12,745 nt of DNA from Oscillospiraceae bacterium (GCA_017936985.1 JAGBEM010000049.1:1-12745), one strand, 5' to 3'. Numbered from the stretch's first letter, positions 1-8,229 are shown. Notes: generated by a model from the sequence alone, not told the origin. Numbers and translations: made by a program.

Positions 1-1
1 A

Positions 2-3000
2 CTGGCCCGGAGAGTAGCTGACTGTGTAGGCTGCGCTGCGCCTGCGTGTATGGATAACGGCGGCCGCGTGGTGGCCATGGCAGCTGCCGCCCGGCAGCTG
101 CACAGCCGTCTGAAAGCCTACGCGGCAGTGGAAACGAAGCCGGAATTTCTGACGGAACTGGTGGATGCAGTGGACGAATTCAAACGTTGTTGCATTACGG
201 CCCAGGATCTGTCCCTGGCCTCTGAGCAGACAGAGGGAAGCCTTGCCCAAAAGCTGGAGGAGCTTTCCCTGCTGCTGGAGAGCTATGACAGCCTTTGCGC
301 CCAGGGTAAACGTGACCCCAGAGATCAGATGAACTGGCTGCTGGAGCAGTTGGAAGATGGTAATTTCGGTCAGGAGCATGTGTTCTACATAGACGGTTTC
401 CCGGATCTGACCCGGCAGCATTTAGCAATTTTGGAGCATCTGATCCGGGTCAGCCCCTCGGTGACGGTAGGCTTGAACTGCGATGCAGTGGATTCCGATA
501 AAATGGCATTTGAAAAAGCCGGTACCACCGCCATGGAGTTGATCCGCTGCGCAAAAAATGCCGGTGTGGAAGTAAAAATCCAGATTCTGGAAAGCGAAAA
601 TACGGCACTTTCTGCCGCTTGTAACGCACTTTTCCAAGGGCCGATCCCCCGACTGGAGCAGACTGCCCAATTGCAGATCCTGCGCACAGATACCCAGTGT
701 GCAGAGGTGGAGATCGCTGCCCAGCGGGTCATGGAACTGGTGCACGCAGGCTGCCGCTACCGGGATATCAGCATCGTCTGTTCCGACATGGGCGCTTACG
801 CAGATGCGATCAGCCTGGTGTTCCACCGCTGCGGCATTCCGGTCTACCAGTCGGGCAATGAGGATATTTTGCAGAAAACCGTGATCACCACCGTGCTTTC
901 TGCTCTGGATGCTGCATTGGGCGGTTTTGAGCAGGCAGATGTGGTGCGGTATCTGCGTTCGGTTTTGTCGCCGCTGGACCCGGACACTTGCGACCGGGTG
1001 GAAAATTATGCCATTACCTGGGGTATCCGGGGAAAAGCTTGGGAAAGCCAGTGGGTAAACCACCCCGATGGTCTGGCGGATAAGTGGACAGAAGCTACTC
1101 AGGGGCGACTGGATCGGCTCAATGCAGCCAAAACCCGGGCGCTGGAACCGCTGTTCCATTTGCACCGGGCTTTTCAGGATGCCAAGGATCTTGCGCAGCA
1201 GGTAGAGGCACTGTATGCCTTCCTGGAAGAGATCCGCTTGGCAGACCGGCTGGGTAAGCTGGCCGATGACATGGATGATGCCGGCGATAACCGCAGCGCC
1301 CAGATCCTGAATCAGCTTTGGGAGATTTTACTGACTGCCCTGGAACAGCTCCACGATGTGCTGGGCAAAACCGTATGGGAGCCGGAGACATTTACCCGGC
1401 TGCTGACTTTGCTTTTAAGCCAGTATGATGTGGGCACCATTCCACCAGTGTTGGATGCGGTGATGGCTGGCCCCATCAGCGCCATGCGCTGCCAGGAGGA
1501 AAAGCATCTGATCGTCCTGGGCGCCGAGGAGGGGGCGTTGCCCGGTTACGGCGGATCCAAGGGCTTGCTGTCCGACCAGGAGAGAACAGCCCTTCGCACC
1601 ATGGGCGTGCCTTTGACTGGTGGTGCGGTAGAAGGCCTCCAGGCGGAATTTGCAGAGATTTACGGCGTGTTCTGCGGCGCAAAGGAGAGCATCACGGTGC
1701 TTTGCTCTGCAGCCCAGCCGTCCTATGTATATCGCCGGCTTTCCGATATGGCAGGGGGCGCAAAGACCGTCACTGCCCAGCCGGTGGCAGCTATGGCAGA
1801 TCCCAAGGAAGCCGGCGCATACCTGGCCCGGTTTGGTCAAGCGGATGCAGCCCGGGCATTGGGCCTGGAAGAAGCCTACGAAGACACCGTCCGCAGAGCA
1901 AACTTCACCCTGGGCCGCATCGAAAAGGAAAATGTTTTTGCCCTTTACGGACAAAAGCTGAATCTGTCCGCATCTCAGGTGGACCGCCAGGCGGAATGCC
2001 GCCTGTCTTACTTCCTCAAATACGGCATGCGTGCCAAGGAACGGAAGGAAACCACCATCGACCCAGCAGAGTTCGGTACCTATGTCCACGCGGTTTTGGA
2101 AAACACAGCCCGGCGCGTTATGGAACTGGGCGGCTTTCATGAAGTGTCCCTAGAGCAGACGATGGACATCGCCATGGCCTATTCCCAGGAATACACCCGG
2201 GAACGGTTCAGTCAGATCGATTCTGCCCGGATCGCCTATCTGTTCCAGCGTAACCGCCGGGAATTGGAAATGGTGGTCACAGAGCTGTGGCAGGAGCTGC
2301 GCACATCCCAATTCTGCCCCGAGGATTTTGAGGTCGCCTTTGGCGATGACGGCAAAATGCCCGCCATTGCAGTGCCGGCAAAGCAGATGGAAGCGGCGCT
2401 TCTGGGCTTCGTGGACCGGGTGGACATCTGGCAGGAAAATGGCAATCACTACTTCCGGGTAGTAGACTACAAGACCGGCAAGAAAGATTTTGACTACTGT
2501 GACGTGTATAATGGCGTTGGTCTGCAGATGCTTCTTTATCTGTTTGCGTTGGAGCAGGGCGGACAGTCGGTGGTGGGAGAAAATCCCATTGCCGCCGGTG
2601 TTCAGTACTTCCCGGCTCGTGCGCCGCTGATGAGTGCTGACGGCGCACTGACACAGGAGCAGGCGCAAATGGAGCGCCGCAGCCAGTGGAAGCGCAGGGG
2701 TCTGCTTTTGAACGATGAGCAGGTGCTGCAGGCCATGGACCCGGAGGATTCCGGCAGACTTTGCTGCAGCCGCAAAAAGGACGGCAGCCTTTCCGGCGAT
2801 CTGGCTGACCGGGATCAGCTGAAGATGCTGAAAAAGTATATATTCTCTTGGCTGGGGAATATGGTCGATGATATTGCCGCCGGTAATGTGACCCCCAATC
2901 CCTATACCCGCGGCACTGCCCACAATGCCTGCTCCTACTGTCCTTATGGCGCAGTATGCCATCAGGCGACTGTGGAAGGCAGACGCAATTACAAGGCTAT

Positions 3001-3055
3001 GGAGTCCCGGAAATTCTGGGAAGAAGTGGAAAAGGAGGTGAGCGGCCGTGGCTGA
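2..3055 (+). CDS. addB: ATP-dependent helicase/nuclease subunit AddB (5' end outside window)
   Basis: AddB is the partner of AddA in the Firmicute AddAB complex, which unwinds and resects double-strand DNA ends for RecA loading; AddB carries a second RecB-type nuclease domain and an iron-sulfur cluster. The frame is open to the left edge, and the residues before the first ATG (nt 50) look like AddB sequence, so the gene starts upstream; roughly the first 100 residues, including the N-terminal Walker A, are missing. Seen in the C-terminal domain: the first cluster cysteine at nt 1997, the nuclease His in GTYVH at nt 2087, GFVDRVD near nt 2408-2428, the catalytic D-Y-K at nt 2465-2473, and the Cys trio CSYCPYGAVC at nt 2930-2959. 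All four Fe-S cysteines of the family are therefore present. The stop overlaps the addA start by 8 bases, so the two are co-translated. The visible 1018 codons fit the family length of about 1150. A RexB label is less likely, because RexB usually lacks the cluster. Confidence 0.96.
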   Translation: MARRVADCVGCAAPACMDNGGRVVAMAAAARQLHSRLKAYAAVETKPEFLTELVDAVDEFKRCCITAQDLSLASEQTEGSLAQKLEELSLLLESYDSLCAQGKRDPRDQMNWLLEQLEDGNFGQEHVFYIDGFPDLTRQHLAILEHLIRVSPSVTVGLNCDAVDSDKMAFEKAGTTAMELIRCAKNAGVEVKIQILESENTALSAACNALFQGPIPRLEQTAQLQILRTDTQCAEVEIAAQRVMELVHAGCRYRDISIVCSDMGAYADAISLVFHRCGIPVYQSGNEDILQKTVITTVLSALDAALGGFEQADVVRYLRSVLSPLDPDTCDRVENYAITWGIRGKAWESQWVNHPDGLADKWTEATQGRLDRLNAAKTRALEPLFHLHRAFQDAKDLAQQVEALYAFLEEIRLADRLGKLADDMDDAGDNRSAQILNQLWEILLTALEQLHDVLGKTVWEPETFTRLLTLLLSQYDVGTIPPVLDAVMAGPISAMRCQEEKHLIVLGAEEGALPGYGGSKGLLSDQERTALRTMGVPLTGGAVEGLQAEFAEIYGVFCGAKESITVLCSAAQPSYVYRRLSDMAGGAKTVTAQPVAAMADPKEAGAYLARFGQADAARALGLEEAYEDTVRRANFTLGRIEKENVFALYGQKLNLSASQVDRQAECRLSYFLKYGMRAKERKETTIDPAEFGTYVHAVLENTARRVMELGGFHEVSLEQTMDIAMAYSQEYTRERFSQIDSARIAYLFQRNRRELEMVVTELWQELRTSQFCPEDFEVAFGDDGKMPAIAVPAKQMEAALLGFVDRVDIWQENGNHYFRVVDYKTGKKDFDYCDVYNGVGLQMLLYLFALEQGGQSVVGENPIAAGVQYFPARAPLMSADGALTQEQAQMERRSQWKRRGLLLNDEQVLQAMDPEDSGRLCCSRKKDGSLSGDLADRDQLKMLKKYIFSWLGNMVDDIAAGNVTPNPYTRGTAHNACSYCPYGAVCHQATVEGRRNYKAMESRKFWEEVEKEVSGRG
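3031..3050 (+). promoter_or_regulatory. Ribosome binding site and GTG start of addA
   Basis: AAGGAGG at 3032-3038 lies 9 bases before the GTG at 3048, inside the end of addB. This fixes the GTG as the start, because no ATG with comparable spacing is nearby and the protein then begins with the family's Q-motif region (LTPQQQQAV). The overlapping arrangement suggests translational coupling of AddA to AddB, consistent with 1:1 subunit production. Confidence 0.85.
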
Positions 3056-6000
3056 AAAACTGACTCCCCAACAGCAGCAGGCAGTCAATGACCGGGGCGG
3101 AAAGCTGCTGGTATCTGCGGCGGCTGGCTCAGGCAAGACCAAAGTGCTGGTGGATCGGCTGATGCGCTATCTGCTGGATCCAGCGGACCCTGCTAATCTG
3201 GATGAGTTTCTGATCATCACCTATACCAAGGCTGCGGCTGCGGAGCTTCGGGGTAAGATCGCTGCCAAGCTGACAGAGCACCTTGCCCAGGATCCCCAGA
3301 ACCGCCACCTGCAACATCAGATGCAGCGGCTGTACTTAACGAAGATCTCCACCGTGCACGCTTTCTGTGCAGACATTCTCCGAGAATATGCTTACCGGTT
3401 GGATATTGCTCCGGATTTCCGGGTGGCAGACGAAAATGAATGTGTCCAGCTGCGTGAATCCTGCATGACCCGAATGCTGGATGGGGCCTACGATCATGCT
3501 TATGAAGACCTGGATTTCCGGGCGTTTGTGGATTCGCAGGGGCTTGGCCGGGATGACAGGTTGGTACCGGAGATCCTTTTGAAGGTTTATGACAGTGCCC
3601 GGTGTCACCTGGATCCGGAAGACTGGCTGCAAAGCTGTGTTCAAAATGCGGATGTCGCAGGACTCAAGGATGCTTCCCAGACTGTCTGGGGACAGTATCT
3701 GATGGCAGACCTGATGGATTATCTGGACCTGCAGATCGAAGCTATGGCTTCCTGTGTCGCTTTGGCGACGCAGTCTCCGGGTATGGAAAAACCGGCTGCG
3801 CTGCTGCTGGATACGGTATATCAGCTGCAGACATTGCGCGGCTGCACCCGCTGGGATGATGTGGTGATCCATAAGGATATTGACTATGGCACCCTGCGGT
3901 TTTCCAAGAATATCACTGACCCTATGCTGGCAGAACGGATCAAAGCGGTGCGTACCGCTTGCAAAAAGGGCCTGGAAAAGAAGCTCCGGAGCTTTGCTGA
4001 CAGGAGCGCTCAGGTGTTTTCTGATATGGGCCAGTCGGCATCAGCGGTGCGGGGAATGGCGGCGTTGGTGCGCCGTTTCTCGGACAGCTATCAAAAGGCG
4101 AAAAAGAGCCGCAGAATTTTGGATTTCGGCGACTTAGAGCATCAAACATTGGATCTTCTGCTAGGGAAAAGCCGCAGCGGCATTACCGCAGCGGCTCGGG
4201 AGATCGGCAGCCGTTTCCGGGAGATCATGGTAGACGAATACCAGGACTCCAATGCGGTACAGGATGCAATCTTCTCTGCATTAACGCAGCAACGGCAGAA
4301 CTGCTTTATGGTGGGCGATGTAAAACAGTCCATCTACCAGTTCCGTCTGGCAGACCCGGGGATCTTTCTGGAAAAGTACAATGCGTATGTACCTGCGGAG
4401 CAGGCGCAAGTCGGCCAGGGAAGAAAGATCATGCTGTCCAGCAATTTCCGCTCCGGCGGCGCGGTGCTGGCCGGTGTCAACGATGTGTTCCGCTGCTGTA
4501 TGTCCGAACGGGTAGGCGGTCTTACCTATGGAGAGGAAGAGACGCTGCGTGAAGGCATTCCCCACATCCCTCTCGATGAACCGGAGGTAGAGTTGCTGGC
4601 ACTGCAGGTGCAGGAAACCACTTACCTGGAGGAAGCCCAGATGGTCGCCCAGCGGATCACTGAACTTCTGGATGGCAAGCATTATGTCCGCCAGGGAGAT
4701 GCCCTGCGGCCCATCGTGCCGGAGGATATTGCGATCTTGCTGCGTTCTCCCGGCTCTGTGGGCATCCATTTCCAAAATGCATTGGCAGGATATGGGATCC
4801 GCTGCGTCAGTGGCGGCGGAGAGGATCTGCTGCAAACTGAGGAGATCGTTGTGCTCCGGGCTTTCCTGCAAACCATCAGCAATCCCAGACAGGACATTCC
4901 GCTGATCGCAGTTTTGGCAAGTCCCGTATTCGGCTTCACTGCCGACGACCTGGCAGCCCTGCGCAGTGGCAGACGCTACGGCAGTGTGTATGATGCGCTT
5001 ACCATCTGGGAAACAGAAAAGACCAAGAACTTTTTACAGACCCTGGCACTTCTTCGCCGGGAGGCCAGAATGCAGCGCCTTGCGGTGCTTCTGGAAAAGA
5101 TTTTTGCACTGACCCGGATGGACAGCGTCTATGCTGCCATGCCCGGCGGGGAAGCAAAAAAAGCCAATCTGCAGACCTTTTATGCTTTGGCGGTGTCCTA
5201 CGAGAAAAGCGGCCGCCGGGATTTGGAGCAGTTCTTGGAGCACCTTTCCAGTCTGGAGGAAAAGGGACTGATCGCTGCTGGGGAAAACAGTGCTGCCGGC
5301 GCGGTAACGCTGATGAGCATCCATAAATCCAAGGGCCTGGAATTTCCTGTGGTCATTGTGGCAGGCCTTTCCCGGACCTTTAACCGGGAGAGCACCCGAG
5401 CCCAGGTGCTTTGTGACCAGACTCTGGGATTGGGCCTTTCGGCGGTAGATGAAAAGAACCGGGTCCGCTATCCTACCATCGCGAAAAAAGCCATTGCTGT
5501 GAAGATCACAGCAGACAGTCTGTCAGAAGAAATGCGTGTTCTGTATGTAGCATTGACCCGGGCAAGAGACCGGCTGATCATGACCTATGCCCACGAAAAC
5601 CTTGAGAGCGATCTGCAAAGTATCGCCCTGCGGCTGGAGATGGGCAGCCGGGAATTGTTGACGCGGGATGTGTCTTGCCCCGGTCAGTGGGTACTGATTG
5701 CAGCTTTGCAGCGGACAGAGGCCGGAGAACTGTTCGCTCTGGGCGGAAAACCGGAGCAGACTAAACCCGGTGAACCTGCCTGGAAGATTCGGGCGGTAAC
5801 TGTTCAAGCGGCAGATGCGGCTGTGCAGCCGGAATTGCAAGCAACCCCAACGGCGTTGCCGACGGAGAGTTTGGATAAGCTCCGGGAAAATCTGGCTTTC
5901 CGGTATGCTCACGATGCTGCCACCCAAGCACCCTCCAAGCAGACAGCTACCCAGCGCAAGGGCAGGGATAAGGATGCAGAAGCTGCGGAAAACGCCAAAG

Positions 6001-6560
6001 AGCCGGAAAAAACTTGGCTCAAATGGCGCAAAGGAACATTCGGCGGCGAAACAGCAGTGGATGCAGGAAATGCTGTTCATGCGGTGATGCAGTATATTCG
6101 CTACGAAGCCTGCGGCAGTGAAGAAGAAGTCCGGGAGGAGCTACAGCGACTGGTAAACCGGCAGTATATCACCCGGGAACAGGCGGAGCTGGTCAATTGC
6201 GCCCAGATCGCAGCGTTCTTTGCCACCGAATTGGGCTGCCGCCTGCGGCAAAGCAAAAATGTGCTGCGGGAGTTTAAATTTTCCATTTTGGACGATGGCG
6301 AGAACTTTGATCCGCAATTGCAGGGAGAAAAGATCCTCCTGCAGGGCGTAGTGGATTGCGCGCTGCTGGAGGAGGACGGAATCACAGTGGTAGATTTCAA
6401 AACGGACAAGGTGACAGAAGCTACCTTGCCGGAACGGACAGAGCATTACCGCCCCCAGGTGCTGGCCTATGCAGATGCTTTGCACAGGACCTATGAATTG
6501 CCGATCAAACAGGCGTTGCTTTATTTCTTCCATATGGATCGGTTTGTTTCCATCGATTAA
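3048..6560 (+). CDS. addA: ATP-dependent helicase/nuclease subunit AddA
   Basis: AddA is the UvrD-like 3'-5' helicase and nuclease subunit of AddAB, acting on double-strand breaks in the cytoplasm. All superfamily 1 motifs are visible: Q-motif at residues 6-11, Walker A AAAGSGKT at 24-31 (Lys30), TYTKAAAAEL at 58-67, STVHAF at 101-106, Walker B DEYQD at 396-400, motif III GDVKQSIYQFR at 423-433, motif V SIHKSKGLEFP at 757-767 and motif VI RVLYVALTRARDRL at 830-843. The C-terminal RecB-type nuclease has His1011 (GNAVHAV), Asp1103 (GVVDCAL), Asp1116 and Lys1118 (VVDFKTDK), so both activities should be intact. At 1170 residues it is close to the usual 1200-1240. A Lys/Glu/Ala-rich stretch around residues 960-990 looks like a variable linker between helicase and nuclease parts. 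It is the second gene of the addBA operon and is followed directly by a terminator hairpin. Confidence 0.98.
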   Translation: MAEKLTPQQQQAVNDRGGKLLVSAAAGSGKTKVLVDRLMRYLLDPADPANLDEFLIITYTKAAAAELRGKIAAKLTEHLAQDPQNRHLQHQMQRLYLTKISTVHAFCADILREYAYRLDIAPDFRVADENECVQLRESCMTRMLDGAYDHAYEDLDFRAFVDSQGLGRDDRLVPEILLKVYDSARCHLDPEDWLQSCVQNADVAGLKDASQTVWGQYLMADLMDYLDLQIEAMASCVALATQSPGMEKPAALLLDTVYQLQTLRGCTRWDDVVIHKDIDYGTLRFSKNITDPMLAERIKAVRTACKKGLEKKLRSFADRSAQVFSDMGQSASAVRGMAALVRRFSDSYQKAKKSRRILDFGDLEHQTLDLLLGKSRSGITAAAREIGSRFREIMVDEYQDSNAVQDAIFSALTQQRQNCFMVGDVKQSIYQFRLADPGIFLEKYNAYVPAEQAQVGQGRKIMLSSNFRSGGAVLAGVNDVFRCCMSERVGGLTYGEEETLREGIPHIPLDEPEVELLALQVQETTYLEEAQMVAQRITELLDGKHYVRQGDALRPIVPEDIAILLRSPGSVGIHFQNALAGYGIRCVSGGGEDLLQTEEIVVLRAFLQTISNPRQDIPLIAVLASPVFGFTADDLAALRSGRRYGSVYDALTIWETEKTKNFLQTLALLRREARMQRLAVLLEKIFALTRMDSVYAAMPGGEAKKANLQTFYALAVSYEKSGRRDLEQFLEHLSSLEEKGLIAAGENSAAGAVTLMSIHKSKGLEFPVVIVAGLSRTFNRESTRAQVLCDQTLGLGLSAVDEKNRVRYPTIAKKAIAVKITADSLSEEMRVLYVALTRARDRLIMTYAHENLESDLQSIALRLEMGSRELLTRDVSCPGQWVLIAALQRTEAGELFALGGKPEQTKPGEPAWKIRAVTVQAADAAVQPELQATPTALPTESLDKLRENLAFRYAHDAATQAPSKQTATQRKGRDKDAEAAENAKEPEKTWLKWRKGTFGGETAVDAGNAVHAVMQYIRYEACGSEEEVREELQRLVNRQYITREQAELVNCAQIAAFFATELGCRLRQSKNVLREFKFSILDDGENFDPQLQGEKILLQGVVDCALLEEDGITVVDFKTDKVTEATLPERTEHYRPQVLAYADALHRTYELPIKQALLYFFHMDRFVSID

Positions 6561-6563
6561 AGG

Positions 6564-6593
6564 AACAGGCACACCCATCCGGGTGTGCCTGTT
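6564..6593. terminator. Hairpin between convergent addA and the Asn/Gln-rich gene
   Basis: A perfect 13-base-pair stem (6564-6576 with 6581-6593) encloses the loop ATCC. It begins 3 bases after the addA stop and lies 6 bases past the stop of the minus-strand gene at 6600. It can serve both converging transcripts. The T-runs on either side are short and broken, so its efficiency on each strand is uncertain, but the stem is very stable. Confidence 0.8.
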
Positions 6594-6599
6594 TGCCGT

Positions 6600-6731
6600 T
6601 TAGCGGCTGTTCTTGTTCTGGTTGCTGTTCTGATTCTGGTTGTTATTCTGGTTGCTGTTCTGATTCTGGTTGTTATTCTGGTTGCTGTTCTGGTTCTGAT
6701 TGTTATTCTGGTTCTTATTCTGCTGATTCAT
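6600..6731 (-). CDS. 43-residue Asn/Gln-rich repeat protein, unknown function
   Basis: Reading the minus strand from the ATG at 6731-6729 gives 43 codons and TAA at 6602-6600. The product has 23 Asn, 12 Gln, 4 Ser, 2 Lys, 1 Arg and the Met, with no hydrophobic residue after Met1. Its core is three identical copies of NSNQNNNQNQ, read in register from about residues 15 to 38, flanked by NKNQ/NQNK ends. An AGGAGG site (6741-6746) sits 9 bases upstream. It is third after spoVAD and spoVAE, starting 60 bases past the spoVAE stop with no hairpin terminator visible between, so it is probably forespore-expressed from the sigma-G promoter. The two DNA differences among repeat units are both synonymous Asn codon changes. 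I recognise no family. By composition it recalls spore small proteins of the gamma type, but it lacks their motifs. It could be a low-complexity spore core or coat component; that is inference. Confidence 0.72.
   Translation of the reverse strand: MNQQNKNQNNNQNQNSNQNNNQNQNSNQNNNQNQNSNQNKNSR
6621..6710. repeat. Three tandem 30-bp units inside the Asn/Gln-rich gene
   Basis: Units lie at 6621-6650, 6651-6680 and 6681-6710. The first two are identical. The third differs at 6693 (A to G) and 6699 (G to A); read on the minus strand these swap AAT and AAC, so all three encode the same ten residues. The unit is a multiple of three, so copy number can change without a frameshift. Degenerate half-units flank the array on both sides. 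Confidence 0.95.
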
Positions 6732-6747
6732 GATGGAATTCCTCCTC
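6732..6747 (-). promoter_or_regulatory. Ribosome binding site of the Asn/Gln-rich gene
   Basis: On the minus strand GAGGAGG (plus 6741-6747) precedes the ATG at 6731 with 9 bases between. It is as strong as the sites of pheT and ireB in this window. Its presence before such an unusual short frame is the main argument that the frame is translated. Confidence 0.8.
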
Positions 6748-6791
6748 TTTCTGTTTGCGATCTATGTCGCGAAAATAGCTTGCCCCAAAAT

Positions 6792-7148
6792 TCAGGATTT
6801 ATCCTTATCCTTGAAGATCAGGCTGACCAAAAGTCCGCAGAAAATTGCCGCAGTAATGCCGCCGGCTGCAGCTTTCAGTCCGCCAGTCAAAATACCAAGA
6901 AAGCCTTTTTCCTGCACCGCTTCTTTGACACCCTTTGCAAGAGTATGCCCAAAGCCGGTCAGGGGCACGGTGGCACCGGCACCGGCAAATTCAACCAGCG
7001 GCTCGTAAACACCGATGGCGCTTAAAAGCACACCGATCACCACATAGCTGACCAAGATCCGGGCGGGGGTCAGTTTGGTTTTATCGATGAGGATCTGACC
7101 GATCAAGCACAGTGCGCCGCCTACCAAAAATGCCTTTAAATAGTCCAT
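6792..7148 (-). CDS. spoVAE: Stage V sporulation protein AE (SpoVAE)
   Basis: This is a small integral membrane protein of the SpoVA channel, which carries Ca-dipicolinic acid across the inner forespore membrane during sporulation and releases it at germination. At 118 residues it matches the usual clostridial SpoVAE (B. subtilis SpoVAEb type). Hydrophobic segments are visible at about residues 5-22, 31-50 and 83-112. The family signature is clear: GAGATVPLTGFG at 56-67, followed by LAKGVKEAVQEKGF and the Gly/Ala-rich GGLKAAAGGI at 89-98. The C-terminus is a short charged tail, KDKDKS. The start lies one base after the spoVAD stop (TGAAATG), with a GGGAGGG site within the end of spoVAD, so the two genes are translationally coupled. 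Confidence 0.95.
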   Translation of the reverse strand: MDYLKAFLVGGALCLIGQILIDKTKLTPARILVSYVVIGVLLSAIGVYEPLVEFAGAGATVPLTGFGHTLAKGVKEAVQEKGFLGILTGGLKAAAGGITAAIFCGLLVSLIFKDKDKS

Positions 7149-7149
7149 T

Positions 7150-8169
7150 TCAGTCCCTCCCTCCCATAATGGATACAGCGTGACACACGCCGGGGATCGG
7201 AAGCCCCTGTTGGGTCGAGGTGGGGGAAAGGAGCGCCCCGGTGCCGCAGAACAAAACCCGTTTCAGCTTGTTCTTGTCCAGCTTGTCCAAAAAGTGACCG
7301 CAAAGGGTAATGGCGCTGCAGCCGCAGCCACTGCCGCCGGAATGCACATCCTGCTCGGATAGATCAAATACCATCGTTCCGCAATCCACCAGTCTGCCGC
7401 CCAAGCTGACACCGTCCCGCTTTGCCAGCTCCAGCAGCATTTCCTTGCCCAGCTGTCCCAAGTCGCCGGTGATGATCAGATCGAAATCCTCCGGTGTCTT
7501 CTTCATATCTTCCAGATGCGCCCGAATGGTGGCATAGGCCGCCGGCGCCATGGCTGCGCCCATGTTGTTGGCATCTTTGATCCCCAGATCGGTGACCGTG
7601 CCAACGGTGCAGCTGTCGATCCGGGGGCCTTTTCCTGCGGCGCAGACCAGTGCCGCACCGGAACCGGTTACGGTCCATTGGGCGGTGGGAGTCCGTTGAC
7701 CGCCGTAGCCCAGGGGGAACCGATATTGCCGCTCAGAAGATGCAAAATGGGAAGAGGTCATGGCTACTACTTTGTCGAAGAAACCGCCGCCCACTGCCAT
7801 GGTGCTGAGCAGCAGGCTTTCTGCCATCGTTGAGCAGGCGCCGTAAAGCCCCAGATGTGGAATGCCGGTGTTGCGCAGTGTAAAGGAAGAACCGATACAC
7901 TGGTTCAGCAGATCCCCGGAAAACACCAAACCCAACTGCGCCTTGGTGATGCCTGCTTTTTGCAGTAATTTGTCCAGCGCTAATCTTTGCATTTGCTTTT
8001 CTGCCTGTTCCCAGGTTTTCTGTCCAAACAGGGTATCCTGAGAGGTGATATCAAAACCGTGGGCCAGAGGGCCTTCCGATTCTTTTTTGCCAGCCACACT
8101 GGTCCAGGCGGTGATCACCGGCATTTCGCTTAACTGAAAGCTCTGTCTGCCTCGTTTGTTGACTGCCAT
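7150..8169 (-). CDS. spoVAD: Stage V sporulation protein AD (SpoVAD)
   Basis: SpoVAD is the soluble, thiolase-fold, dipicolinic-acid-binding subunit of the SpoVA complex at the inner spore membrane. Its 339 residues match the family (about 338). Recognisable blocks are GDLLNQCIGSSF at 85-96, GLYGACSTMAESL around 107-119 with Cys112 at the position of the thiolase nucleophile, RFPLGYGGQRTPTAQWTVTG, the Asn-rich DLGIKDANNMGAAMAPAA and the C-terminal GSGCGCSAI. The start is set by AGGAAAGG (plus 8180-8187), 10 bases before the ATG, and lies about 30 bases after a sigma-G -10 element. spoVAE follows one base after the stop. Clostridial operons usually run spoVAC-spoVAD-spoVAE; here the gene directly upstream is an unrelated cell-wall hydrolase, so spoVAC must be elsewhere or absent. 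Confidence 0.97.
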   Translation of the reverse strand: MAVNKRGRQSFQLSEMPVITAWTSVAGKKESEGPLAHGFDITSQDTLFGQKTWEQAEKQMQRLALDKLLQKAGITKAQLGLVFSGDLLNQCIGSSFTLRNTGIPHLGLYGACSTMAESLLLSTMAVGGGFFDKVVAMTSSHFASSERQYRFPLGYGGQRTPTAQWTVTGSGAALVCAAGKGPRIDSCTVGTVTDLGIKDANNMGAAMAPAAYATIRAHLEDMKKTPEDFDLIITGDLGQLGKEMLLELAKRDGVSLGGRLVDCGTMVFDLSEQDVHSGGSGCGCSAITLCGHFLDKLDKNKLKRVLFCGTGALLSPTSTQQGLPIPGVCHAVSIMGGRD

Positions 8170-8199
8170 GAAAAACGCACCTTTCCTGCAGATTTTTGT

Positions 8200-8229
8200 T
8201 AGTATGCGTCAACAAATCCTTTCACATAC
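8200..8229 (-). promoter_or_regulatory. Sigma-G (forespore) promoter of spoVAD-spoVAE
   Basis: On the minus strand the -35 element GTATG (plus 8225-8229) is separated by exactly 18 bases from the -10 element CATACTA (plus 8200-8206). Both fit the B. subtilis sigma-G consensus (GHATR and CATNHTA) at the favoured spacing. The predicted start of transcription lies about 24 bases before the spoVAD ATG. This agrees with the known sigma-G control of spoVA genes. The -35 directly abuts the T-run of the upstream terminator. Confidence 0.85.

Noticed and set aside
50..52. ATG as the true start of addB
   Set aside because: The frame stays open to the window edge, the upstream residues (starting LARRVAD) look like AddB, and no ribosome binding site precedes the ATG.
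2150..3142. Long minus-strand frame (330 codons) opposite the end of addB
   Set aside because: It overlaps the AddB nuclease domain and the addA start, both with clear conserved motifs; the frame shows no recognisable domain.
6621..6710. CRISPR-like repeat array
   Set aside because: The units are directly adjacent with no spacers and are in frame within a coding sequence.
6585..7025. Plus-strand frame whose first third is very hydrophobic (Val/Ile/Leu repeats)
   Set aside because: It is the antisense of the Asn/Gln repeat gene and spoVAE: AAC, AAT and CAG read backwards give Val, Ile and Leu. It starts with GTG inside a terminator stem and has no ribosome binding site.
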